Below the pieces are notes generated by a model. It was not told the DNA's origin. It saw only the letters and a list, made by a program, of their open reading frames with translations, and did not search any database. Shown piece by piece: positions 11,010 to 21,504 of a stretch of 64,000 nucleotides of DNA. Source of the DNA: Combretum micranthum (taxonomy: Eukaryota > Streptophyta > Magnoliopsida > Myrtales > Combretaceae); assembly GCA_024138025.1 (NCBI GenBank), contig JAMXBD010001046.1, positions 372,001 to 436,000 on the forward strand, written 5' to 3'. Numbering within the stretch: position 1 is the stretch's first letter; each line of letters begins with the position of its first letter. The position numbers and the translations under genes are program-made.

Positions 11010-14000
11010 TATCACGTCCCGGAGAGTACTCTAAACGTAGCAGTTTTCCATGCATAATATTAAAGCTAATGAATGACAATCTTAGCATGCAAGATCTTCG
11101 ATATTACGCGCAAGATATGCTTTCAAGATAGTAGAAGACTCAAAGGAGTATTACGTTTAAGCAGATAATAAAAGCATGCAATGATTTATAAAAACAACAT
11201 GTAATAATCATTAAGTTCAAATTCTTACAACTTCTTAGGGGAATTCTCCCGTTCTTAAAGTTTTACTATCCTAAGTCAACTAAATAATATACATAGATGT
11301 AACAAAAGCCTACTATAGAGATTTTCCTTAGAAGTCTACATCAACAACTAAAATATGCAAACTTCTTTCGAAAACTCCTAGTTACTTTGGCTGGTACCTA
11401 ACAAATAGGGCTCTTTGGTGCCAACCAAAAGTAATCAAACTAAAACAAAAAGCTATAAGGATATAAGTAAAACTAGCTTAGTGAGATAACTCTCTTCTTC
11501 AAAATGTTTCCATAAAATCATACAAGTATTTTAAACAAGCATATGAGTATGCAATAATCATATGAGCAATTAAAATACACACGATTAACCGAAAACTATG
11601 TGTAGCACTTGCACCCTTTATATCAGGGGTTGGGTGGTTATCAGCTGATTCAACCATCAATATTTGAAGACTTACTGACTCCTACTTGCCCATGTAAACT
11701 TCTCGGTTGCTACTAGCTATCACTATAACTCCTCATTTCCTTGTATGAAGAATAGTAGCAAAGATAAATGTGACTCAGAATATGTCATACATGAATCATG
11801 TTTAATATTGGTTTATCCGATTATTGTTAATTTTAAGTTAAGGGTGACTAAAACAATATTCATCATACCATTGCAAGGGAACATAAATTGTTCATCGAAT
11901 CTTCTTTCGATATGCTTATCTTTTTATTCAACAACTACTTCATTCAACATGCATCTAATTCACACATCATTTCAATCTTTTATCTTTTCTTAATCTCTAA
12001 TACAACTACTTACAAGCACATTCAAGGAAATGCAATTAGGAAATGATTAACTCACTCCATGGCTATCGATCCTAATCGAAGTAGTCCTCCGGGAAAGCGA
12101 TATCGGTTGCTCCTTGACCTAAACAAGATGAAATACCCAAAATGAGTCTGTCATAGAATTTCTACTGAAAGTTTCTAAATATATCTTCTAATTGCGGTAG
12201 AAATTGGATTTATAGAAATTCCAACTTAAAATGACCATAACTTGCTCATTTTAACTCGGAATTTCACATATTATATGTCATTTTCTACCTACTCAAAAAG
12301 ATCTATCCATTTCTAAGGTTATTTTCATTGTAAGAAGTCATTTAGGTCTTGGAATAGAGGGGTACAGATTTATCACGAAAAGTCCATCCTTTAAAAACAA
12401 AATTTTCTAATCCTTTCTTTACTCAAAACTTGTTAAGCAAAACTAAAATTTGTATATGGTTGAAAAGAATTCCATTGGTACATAAATAGACTCATAATTT
12501 ATGCATGATGCTATAGGTGTTGTCTAATTTTATTATTTTCCATAAAACAACTTTTCCTATTTTTTGAAAAATTGGATTTGTTGTTAAAATTTTCTTTATG
12601 TGGTTGGAATAAGACTTATAAATCCTTGAATTATCACAATTTAGTGTTCTATAATTTTTATTCTTTAGTTTGTCAAAAGTAAGTTGAAATAAAGTTTGGT
12701 CTTTTTAAGTTATCTACCAATTTTATTTCTAGGAATTAAAAAATAGAGTTTCAAAAATTTTCTTTAGTAGTACCTAATGTTCTTGTTGGTATATTTCCTT
12801 ATTATATCTATATTTTAGAAAAATGAGTTTATTCTTTAAAAATTTACTTTCTTAGATTGTTGACCAATTTTTATTTCTCTATGTTGGTTCTTAAGGCCTG
12901 TAAGTTGGCATAGTATCAAGTTCATCTTTATATCAAGATTTTCATGTTGCTATTTGTTGAAAAGAAAGTATTTTTAGACTTTGAAGAAATTTTGTTTACC
13001 AATAGTTTGAAATTTCATGATGAGCTTATATAAATATTTTAAAAGAATTTGTTAAAAACAACCTTCTAAGTCTTTGTGAAAAATATTTGTGAAGAGACAA
13101 ATTTTCAAGAGTCTAGCCTTATAAAAAAATACATATATCTCTTTTTACTTGGACAACAACACATTAGCCATGCATGAATATGATTATGTAGTTTATAAAA
13201 AAGATAAGAATATCATAAGATAAGATATAAGGAATATAAGAAACAAATTAGCATAATAATAATGTCAAGTATTAGGAGCCTTAGCTTCATCAAGGCTTCA
13301 TGGTCAAGTATTGGAAGTCTTAGCTTCATCAAGGCTTCTTGGGACTAAGAATAAACTAGTCCAAAAAAAAAAGAAAAAGAAAGAAAGGAAAATCAAAATA
13401 ATAAGAGCAATAACAATAATATGAGCATAATAGTAAAAGCATAATAATAAAACATAATATATAAACAATGAACAAAACATAAACATAATGTTGCTTTCTT
13501 AACCTCCATAGTTTTTTTAGAAATCATACACTATGTTCATGCTAAGTTATATGAACATAAAGATTAATCTACTAACAACATCATATCATAAAGTTTAGGT
13601 ATGAACAAGAATAAAATATGAATATATTGTTGCTTTCCTAACCTTCATGGTTTAAAAAACATACACGATGTTCATACTAAGCTAATTAACATAAAGAAAG
13701 CTTAGAAGATTATTACCTATAAAAGAAGAAAATAGAGAGAACTTTTGGAGAGAATTTGAGATAGTTTTGGTAGTGTAAGAAAGGTGTGAAGGAAATGGAA
13801 GAAAGAAGTGGTATTTATAGAAAAAAAAAGTGGAGGATAATTTGTGTTAATTAAATAAGTAAAAATTAGAAAAATGGTAGAGGAAAAGAGGGAGGGTTAA
13901 CGCCACATTGAGAGGAGAGAGGGAGAGATTTTTAATTTTTTTTGTATTTTTTAATGAAAAGTAAGATATAAGAGATGTGAAATTGTATTGGAAATGAAAA

Positions 14001-14502
14001 TTGTAAGAAAATAGGTGTATAGGTTATAAGAATAGGTTGTAAGGAAAAGTAGACATAGATGTATAATAGTAAATAGTAATGAATAGTAAACAAGACAATT
14101 AAAGTATCGATAGTAATAAAAATACGCATAAAAAACTATATATGACATTTTTAGTTATTGAAAAATTCCAAAACTGTAATATTATGAATCCTCATATAAT
14201 TACAATTCTAACGGTGTCATCAGAATATTTTTACCATTCCGCACGTCTAGACTCTAGTTTTGAAAATTGATCCCGTTCGGGTACGAAACGAACTTGATTT
14301 TGGCGAATATGATCTTTTTATGTTCCATTGTATTATTACGAACAAAAATTTATGATTATCTCAATTTTATTGTTCTAGGGTTAAGAGCACAAGATCGCTG
14401 AATCTAAACACATTGTTTTGACTTATATGGTTATTAGGGTTTTTGTTTGATTTCTCGTTGTTGAAGATTAATAAAACTATTAGAAAAATCTAAGGGCTTA
14501 CA
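11010..14502 (-). mobile_element. Solo LTR of a large-LTR retrotransposon, 3493 bp
   Basis: Both ends are flanked by GTAAC (11005-11009 and 14503-14507), a perfect 5-bp target duplication. Read on the minus strand it starts TGTAAGCCCTTAG and ends CCGGGACGTGATA; the expected final CA has become TA, a C to T change. It matches the solo LTR at 21505-24920 block by block: the ends, 'cgagttaaaatgacc' near 12240 (complement), 'gagtgagttA' near 12050, 'tctcactaagctag' near 11480. No internal domain or second LTR is present, so recombination between LTRs has removed the rest. By size and ends it resembles LTRs of large gypsy chromoviruses such as Tekay/Del, which is an inference. Small open frames inside (11745-11993, 13304-13486, 13932-14148) look fortuitous. 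Confidence 0.9.
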
Positions 14503-15050
14503 GTAACTGTCACTTCATACCTTTGAGGTACTGTGACAATGATCTTTTGTACAATCCTTGAATCATTAAATTCAAACTCGAGTAGTCTGACTTTGTTTGC
14601 AATTTCAAGAAGTCTATCTGAATACTCTTTGATAGTTTTAGATTTCTTCATATTTTGCAACTCAAAATATCTTATCAAATTTAAAGCTTGCATACATCTG
14701 ATCCTTTCGTCTCCTACATATTCTTTCTTGAGATAATCCCATGTAGACTTGGCTATCTTATGGGACATTATTCTTATCAAGATCATTGATGACATTGCAG
14801 CAAACAAGCATGCTTTGGCCTTCAACTTTTTTGTCATCTTCTCTTTATGCATTCTAATTTGTGTCATGGTGGGATTGTCTGGAAGTGTAGGAACATCATA
14901 GTCTTTTTCTACTACTTCCCAAAGACTCAAAGCATCTAAATGTGCCTCCAATCCGTGCGAACAACACAAATATGGTAGTTTTCTCCATTGAATACTGGTG
15001 GAGCAATTGAGGCAAAACTAGCTTCAGCTTCTATGATGTTTGCAAAAAAC
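14503..15050 (-). pseudogene. Copia-type gag, 5' part (UBN2-like), truncated by insertion
   Basis: The frame at 14490-14969 (minus) encodes 'AHLDALSLWEVVEKDYDVP', 'STWDYLKKEYVGDERIR' and 'SKTIKEYSDRLLEIANKVR', the conserved core of plant copia gag. Immediately upstream, in a different frame, 'SIAPPVFNGENYHI' is the usual gag N-terminus, so there is a frameshift near 14945. The coding sequence is cut at 14502 by the solo LTR, whose first bases supply the last few residues of the open frame. It continues in frame at 11009. Gag would form the particle shell; this copy cannot. Confidence 0.85.
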
Positions 15051-15074
15051 TCACACACAAATCTCGTAAGAAGA

Positions 15075-15088
15075 GGGCACTGATACCA
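15075..15088 (-). promoter_or_regulatory. Primer binding site of the gag-only element
   Basis: On the minus strand tggtatcagtgccc directly abuts the 5' LTR end. It matches the usual initiator-Met tRNA complement (tggtatcagagc) with one mismatch in the first 12 bases. This fixes the LTR boundary and the element orientation. Confidence 0.85.
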
Positions 15089-15404
15089 TGATGGTGTTAT
15101 TTAAAAAAAAAGAAGAAGAAGAAGAAGAAGAGAGCATTGATGTTGGAGAGAATAGAAAATGAATTGAAAAAATGCAGAGTAAAACAGAGGTGTTACGGAG
15201 TCTAATCAATTTACTTTCTATTTGATAATTGCAATGCAAAAAATTGAAATAACATGCCCATTAATATAGGCTTACAAAGTGATGAATAGATAGATTTTTA
15301 AGCAAAAAATAAAGAAACTATATAAACTTCTATCTCAACTAAATAAACCATGTAAAAGCTGAAAAATAGGACTATTGACAACAAATTTGAATCATTCTCC
15401 AACA
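15089..15404 (-). repeat. 5' LTR of the gag-only element
   Basis: Direct repeat of 10161-10469 with the same ends (tgatggtg...ctccaaca). It contains a (gaa)n tract near 15112-15131 in place of the partner's A tract. It is followed on the minus strand by the primer binding site. Confidence 0.8.
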
Positions 15405-16286
15405 TTGGATGTATTATATATTTTACTTGAAATAAGACGAAAAGCCTCTTTCCCTTGACCTTTTCTTTAATTATAAGGACAGGAGTTAACATAGTATGAT
15501 ATCTAAAATACTATTTGACCATCAAGAACTTTATGTTCACTGATATAACCATACATCTAGTCTTTCATTAAATAATTTCTCATAGAATTGGAAGGTAAAA
15601 AACATATGTCTTTTTTTTTCCTAAATCCACTTGCTAGTTGATTAGCTAGCAATTTTGTTTTCCTTGGATCGAAAAGCAATTCGATATTCATCAAGCTCCA
15701 CAAAATTTTCCCTGCAAGCATGCTATTATTGCAATCACGATCTTTAAGTAACTAAAAAAACTATGATTTTGCAATCCAGGTTGACTAGGTGTATTAATGG
15801 AACAGTTATGCTCTATCTTTGAAAATATTTCTACCTAACCATATAGACAGTAATGCAAAATCAATGAGAATAGCCCATGGTGGAAGTACTGATGTAAATT
15901 CTCTTCTCATCATTTTACAGTTGCTTGAAATCCAATCAATGATATTACTACTGAAATCTTTATTCCTTGCATTTGCCAGACATAAACAATCAATCCCATG
16001 AAACAGTTATCGATGAGCAGTTATGCCACACATGATTAAAATTTTCTTGCATTTCCTTGCACCTTGGATAATTAACAGTAGTATTATGTAAAACTTGTCT
16101 TAATTTGATTTCCTATCAAATAGAATTCTCCACAAAAAGAATATTATTTTTGGTGAGTGGTTTGAATTTGAATCCAACTCCAATTATTCTTTTAAGGATC
16201 TATGGCTCTCAAATTGATAGTAAATATCCCTTATCTGCAATTTCTGTCTACTAGATAAGGATAGGCCAAAATACTTTTGGTAAATC
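15405..16286 (-). pseudogene. LINE relic, zinc-finger/RNase H region (first part)
   Basis: On the minus strand a series of broken frames matches the C-terminal region of plant L1-type ORF2. Near 16020-16090 'ENFNHVWHNCSSITVSW' has the H...C...W pattern of the zf-RVT domain. Near 15830-15970 'WISSNCKMMRREFTSVLPPW' and 'IDFALLSIWLGRNIFKD' match the following conserved segment. The frame is broken repeatedly. The copia element at 16287-34130 inserted in it, and the match resumes at 34136. The stretch from 15405 to about 15800 is AT-rich and unrecognised. Confidence 0.6.
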
Positions 16287-16771
16287 TGTTAGAATTTGGA
16301 TTGTACACTATATGCATACATATTTATAAATACATATGGACATGTAGACGTACATGTATTGTGGTTAATAATTATATACATATTACTATTATAAAGTTTA
16401 AGGACCTAATAAAGTGATATAATTTTATGTAATGGTCCATATCATCTAAAATATAAAGTGTGGTGTTAATATACGTGTAGAATTCCTGAAGTGTAAATTA
16501 TCAATTAATGATGGGCACATTGGTAATTTCACACATAAAGATTTATTATAAATAGGGTATGGTCCCTAATTGATGTATCAATTCTTTCTTTCTAAATTCC
16601 CATCTGTCAAAAGAAAAACCTAAGGAGATACAATCAATTAGAAGATCATCTTCCTAATTCTTCAATTAATCATGAATTCTGGTACGTTTCCGCATCTTTT
16701 CTTGTTATCAAATAATTTCTAGACAGGATTCGGTTCTTGGGTTAATTAATTAATTAATATTAATTCTATCA
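16287..16771 (+). repeat. 5' LTR of the young copia element
   Basis: 485 bp, starts tgttagaatttgg and ends taattctatca. A TATA box candidate tataaatag is at 16547-16555, about two thirds into the LTR, as expected for the U3/R junction. It differs from the 3' LTR at five positions, all A/G or C/T. Confidence 0.95.
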
Positions 16772-16773
16772 AG

Positions 16774-16786
16774 TGGTATCAGAACC
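16774..16786 (+). promoter_or_regulatory. Primer binding site of the young copia
   Basis: tggtatcagaacc starts two bases after the LTR end. It is the usual complement of the initiator-Met tRNA 3' end with one mismatch to the common tggtatcagagcc. Confidence 0.9.
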
Positions 16787-17283
16787 TAATCTTGTTCTCG
16801 AATTGTTTGAATTCTGTTTTGATGATTACTTATCATACATAATTTTTATTTGATCAAATGAATTGATTATGACATGATCTAAGGAAGAATTTTTAATTTC
16901 TGTATCTTGGTAAATTTTGGTTTTGTGGTTCATTCATATAATTTGATTGTTGTGTACTCATGTTATACTTGTATATTGACAAAAGCACATCGAATCAAAA
17001 GGCATGCATGAATTTTGTTATACACCATGCATGCATGATATTTCTGATATTTATCATTTTCATTGTTTTCTTCTACGATCATCATGCGGATTCTATTAAA
17101 TATATATTTATATAGTTGATTTGTTTTATTGATGAAAAAGAAAGGGAAAACATTGCATGCACTATATTATTGCACTGATGATGGTGGTGATGACCGAATA
17201 ATATGTTATTCTGCATGTCGGATATCATCATACAGTTTACAGTAAAAAGAATGAAAATAAATTGTGGCCCAAATATGAAATGA

Positions 17284-17402
17284 TGTTTCATGAAGAGTTG
17301 TAACTCTTCCTAATAGGTGTCTTGATGGGAGACATTGTTTCATGAAGAGTTGTAACTCTTCCTAATAGGTGTCTTGATGTGAGACATTGTTTCATGAAGA
17401 GG
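17284..17402 (+). repeat. 52-bp tandem repeat in the copia leader
   Basis: The unit beginning tgtttcatgaagag starts at 17284, 17336 and 17388. The first two units are almost identical (one change, gatggg to gatgtg) and the third is cut after about 15 bases. It lies in the 1.25-kb leader between the primer site and gag. Each unit contains the inverted pair gaagagttgtaactcttc, a possible RNA hairpin. Confidence 0.9.
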
Positions 17403-18024
17403 TTAAATTCATTCATTTATTTTATTCATTTTGAATAATATTTTAGTTGAAATAAATACAAAAATTTTGGTTTATATATGCATTAGGATTGTATATATTT
17501 TTCTACTTATAATTAGTGATTAATTATATAATTTAAATTAATTATACTTAGTTTTTCACTTCAATTAATTGAAATGATATAGTCACCAAAGTGACATTTG
17601 TTGTGGACATTTTTTGTCTGTGAATCACTAAGATGGTAGTATGTGTTTTTATTCATGCGAATAATATGTCGGCCCAAAGGAAGACTATTATTTGGCAGAA
17701 ATTTATACATGCATGTGGTAATGAGTGAGATGATTATAAGGTGTCCATTGTGAGCATTTAGTTAGCCCAAAGGAAGGCTAAATGTTTGATAGGATTTTAT
17801 CATTTCTACTTGATTACTACACCAAGAAAGCCTACTATGAGTCAAATTCTCTATCCAAAGATTAGATTTGATGTCACATTGGTTATCTTGAGATGGGTTA
17901 TTATTATTTTTTTTGGCATAATTAATCACTATTTTGGTTATAGATGTACGTGTGAGCTAATTATTTGTTTTATATATATTGTTCTTTGTACAGCTGATAC
18001 TGTTAATGCTACTTCTGTTACTAC
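17403..18024 (+). other. Copia leader and first codons of gag
   Basis: AT-rich leader of the copia element with no recognised protein. The last bases before 18024 read in frame with the gag frame that resumes after the CACTA element at 29147 (residues ATSV then T-rich, continuing into INCIPMLNGSNF). The gag start codon therefore lies in or before this stretch, possibly after a splice acceptor (ttgtacag) near 17993. The open frame at 17786-18040 runs into the CACTA terminus and is not a real end. Confidence 0.55.
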
Positions 18025-18054
18025 CACTACAACAAAATGAGCCTTTGGTCATGT

Positions 18055-18615
18055 TTAATAAACGTGGCTAAACATGAATTAAACGTGACCAAAAAATTAT
18101 AGTCACGTTTAATACACGTGGCCTATAGACGTCGCAATAGGTGCGTCGCAGATTAAATAAGTTACGTTAAAAATTGAAACGTCGCCAGTACAAATTTAGG
18201 CGCCAAAATGCCTTCATTAGGCAACGTTTACACATGGCCTATTGTCATGTATTGGTCACACTTATACGTGGTTAAATGTAATTAATTCACATCCCAACAA
18301 AAAAACGGGTAGTAAAATTTAGGATCAGCAACGTTTACACATAACTAAATATTTTTATTAGCGATGTTTACACGTGGGTAAATTACTAAATTGATAATGT
18401 TTAGACGTGGCATTGTATAGTTTAAATAACCTTTACATATAGTTATCGGAATAAAGTCGCGACGTGTAAACGTGACAATTCTCTTATTTCCCTTGGTTTA
18501 AACGTGGCTAATCAGATATATTAGCGATGTCTACACACAGATATTCATTTAAGATTGTAATTTTTAAACATAGCTATTTATTTAAATCGGCATCGTTTAC
18601 ACATGGCTATTCCAT
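18055..18615. repeat. CACTA left subterminal repeat array
   Basis: About a dozen diverged copies, in both orientations, of a motif near aacgtttacacgtggc. Clear examples are at 18102 (cacgtttaatacacgtggcc), 18223 (aacgtttacacatggcc), 18366 (atgtttacacgtggg), 18399 (tgtttagacgtggc) and 18589 (catcgtttacacatggc). In characterised CACTA elements subterminal repeats bind the TNPA-type protein. Many copies contain an ACGTGGC core like a plant bZIP site. Confidence 0.85.
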
Positions 18616-21504
18616 TTGAGAAGGGATGAGCATTCCGATTTAGCTCAATTTGATTCGCCAAAATATACCTGCTTATTGTGCATTATATGCACAATTAGTC
18701 ATATAAAACCTGCTTAATAATAATATAATTCATAGCTGTATTATAGCTTCTACACATGTAATTTATTTATGACAATGCCCTGGATATATAATAAGATTCC
18801 AATAACATAGATAAACCTTAAAGATCACCAAGACCATCCTTAATCATAATAAAGAAAGAAGACAACATTGAATTCGTTTAGTATCCTTCAAAGAAACATA
18901 AGAACAGCTCCAAAATATATGAAAACGAGCATGTGTGCACTTCACCACATTTGACTCCATTCATTTCAATTGGTTCAACCGACAAAAAAACAAAAAACAA
19001 AAAGACAAAATGGAGTCTTTAATTTCCTTCCTCACTATCATCACTGTTTGATAGATTTGGCAAAAGATCTCGTGCGCTTGGTGAAGGATCCCCTTGATTT
19101 GGATTTGCTGTCACACAATATATAAATATAATTACTGGATGATTAAAAAAATCATAAACGAGATTATAAGAAAAGATTAATGACACCTAACCTGAACTAC
19201 TAGGAAAACTTGAGACGAGTTTTTGTACAAGTTGAGTTAGTTGAGCAAGCTGGAAACACCATTGAATAGCAAATTCAATTCAAGAAAATAGAAATAGAAA
19301 AACTCAACAATTACACTTCCAATCCGTGTGATTAGAATTCTCCATATATGTGTTGACTACCACAATTTTGCAAATTTTTTGTCAAAGATACATTTAAATA
19401 AAAGAAATCATTCTGAGAGACGAAAATCGATTCCACCATCAACACAACCCTAAAGCTTGCAACCTTTATAAATTTAATAACCTTAGGTTGTGATACAAAT
19501 ATTGTCATGAAAAAGAACCAAGCATAATAATAAAGAACAAGCCTCCCGTTGGAAGGAAGACTTCACATATGAACATCTTGAGATACACCTTTATACAAAT
19601 ACATATAGGTAAGTAGGCATGAGAACTGACATGAAATGTGGATACTTGAGCATGAACTCTCTTTTCTTTTCCATTTAATCAAGTTAGGCAATATATTATA
19701 GAGTAAACTAAATGCCCTTTCATCATTTTCCATTTTGGGATGAGGTTTGTGAATGGACCAGATTTTATGTACTGGGAAAAAACTAAGATGGAGGCTTTAA
19801 CTCCAAATAATTACATCAAAGGGGAATCAATGGTTTCTTTAAGTTAAAAATAAACTGAGAAATTGTGCTAGCATAGTCGTAGGAGCTCAAATGAAAAATA
19901 CCTTGAAGAACTCAAGCAATGATGAATGAAAAAGCTTATCAGCAGATCGCTGGGATAGATAGTACAACTAGTACAAAAAAGATGAAAAATACAGCAGATA
20001 ATATAGCCATTATGGCTAACTATCCCTGGACACATACACCATCCTACAAGACTTGTGCACTAATTGAGATAGCCCTCCTTCATGGCTCTAGTATTTCTTT
20101 GCATTTTTAGCAAATTGGCCTTCATATGTCAAGATCCTAGAAGTATTAGGACACTTCTAAATCTGGTGCTGGCTAAAATACACATCTAAGGATCGGACAT
20201 CTAAATCTTAGAAACAATAATACAATGTAAAATTGCTTGACATTGTTTGCTAGAAAAAATGGCCAAAAAAATTTGTTTCAATGATATACCAAATCCTAGC
20301 TACAATACAAAAGTACCGTCACATGGAAAGGAAAAATATGCTAACTTAGAGTTAGTAATAATCAAATTTCAAATTTTGTTTCCATGTATCAACCAACTAA
20401 CAATAAAGACAAGCAAGAAAGGACCACAATGAAATTACAATCTCCAGGATGTTGATTAGCCTCAACAAATTACATAAATCATTGAAGCAGCAGATAAATA
20501 GTTTTTGAGTTGATCTAGTAATATCCAATAATTTTCATTACCTTGTCACTAGTGTGAATGCAAACTGAATCAATTGGACACCTTAAGAAGCATGCACAAC
20601 CTGCCAATGGATTGAATAAGACATATTTCAACCAAATTAATAACAAGGACCACCTAAAATTATCATCGAAAAGAACTATAAACTAAATTACATACCAATG
20701 ATAAACCTTGCATCATAATATTTGCGCAAAACAAAGAATGAAATGGCATCCACGTTCAAGTGATATGTACCCATAAAAAGCCTATCTTTGAAAAGGCTAC
20801 AATAATGCATACCATAACTTCTTTTGATTAGCTAATTTCAAAGCTTATGGGATTATCAAGCAAAAGTTTAGAAGTATAGTGGGATGAAACACAAAGCAGA
20901 GACTTAATTATTTGGCAAGCAAAACATATCAACGTTTGAACCATATTCTTCTCTATAAGCCCCAAAAAAACAATTCCAGCAAAGTCATTAATAACAACAT
21001 AATACATATTTTTCTATTCTGCCCTTAATAACATAATATATTTAAAATCCTTTTATTATTAAAAATATGATAAAATGTGAAATTTATAGGTTGCAGACTC
21101 TCTAATGCTAATAAATAGCCCAATGTTCCTCTACATTAATGGGCAACTTTATTAGCTTCTAACCTCTACAGACATCATATTCATGCTAAAACATCTGGCC
21201 TTCTTGTAATTCCATGTGATCACAAACAACAAGAGTAAAAGAAAAGGATCTAGACTTATATAAAGAATTATATATAATCCATAAAGCACACAGAGACAGG
21301 TTGAATCCATTTGTAGAGACTACTCCATCAAGCTATATGAAGCCTAAGCTATAACATAAAATGCTTTGGAATGTAATGTAAAATGTTCTCCAAAGTCGTA
21401 ATTTGTGTGCATAAAAAACATCACTAATATATACTTATTTTTATGTCTACTTGATATAAATGAGTGAGAAGACATCATGCTATAAAATGCATGCAAAGGG
21501 AACA
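18616..21504. other. CACTA interior, left part
   Basis: AT-rich. The only coding hint is on the minus strand at 19019-19249. A possible cysteine-rich minus-strand exon lies near 20528-20600, reading 'GCACFLRCPIDSVCIHTSDK' before a gt donor, with an ag acceptor just upstream. Both fit exons of one degraded minus-strand gene. The rest shows nothing I can name. Open frames at 19919-20110 and 20247-20432 look fortuitous. Confidence 0.4.
19019..19249 (-). CDS. Possible last two exons of a CACTA-borne gene
   Basis: Two minus-strand blocks join in frame with consensus splice signals. Exon 19192-19249 follows an acceptor (tttccag) and reads 'LAQLTQLVQKLVSSFPSSS' before a donor (cag/gttagg). Exon 19019-19107 follows an acceptor (tgtgacag) and reads 'ANPNQGDPSPSARDLLPNLS' and on to an acidic tail and TAA. 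A short serine/acid-rich C-terminus like this is compatible with the second protein of En/Spm-type elements, but I do not recognise the family. It could equally be a captured host fragment. Upstream exons are uncertain. Confidence 0.4.

Larger units (their letters stand above)
10161..15404 (-). mobile_element. Gag-only copia-type LTR element (TR-GAG layout), with a nested solo LTR
   Basis: Flanked by direct LTRs of about 310 bp (10161-10469 and 15089-15404), both running TG...CA in the window orientation. On the minus strand the 5' LTR (15089-15404) is followed directly by the primer site tggtatcagtgccc, then gag. A short purine tract (caaggggcca, about 10470-10480) precedes the 3' LTR. Flanks tagga (10156-10160) and ttgga (15405-15409) agree at four of five positions, as expected for an aged 5-bp target duplication. 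Without the nested solo LTR the element is only about 1.75 kb. Gag runs almost to the 3' LTR, with no protease, integrase or RT. That fits terminal-repeat-with-gag non-autonomous elements. Confidence 0.8.

Noticed and set aside
17786..18040. 84-codon frame with hydrophobic segments as a membrane protein
   Set aside because: It is the copia leader plus gag start running into the CACTA terminus; the stop comes from the transposon end.
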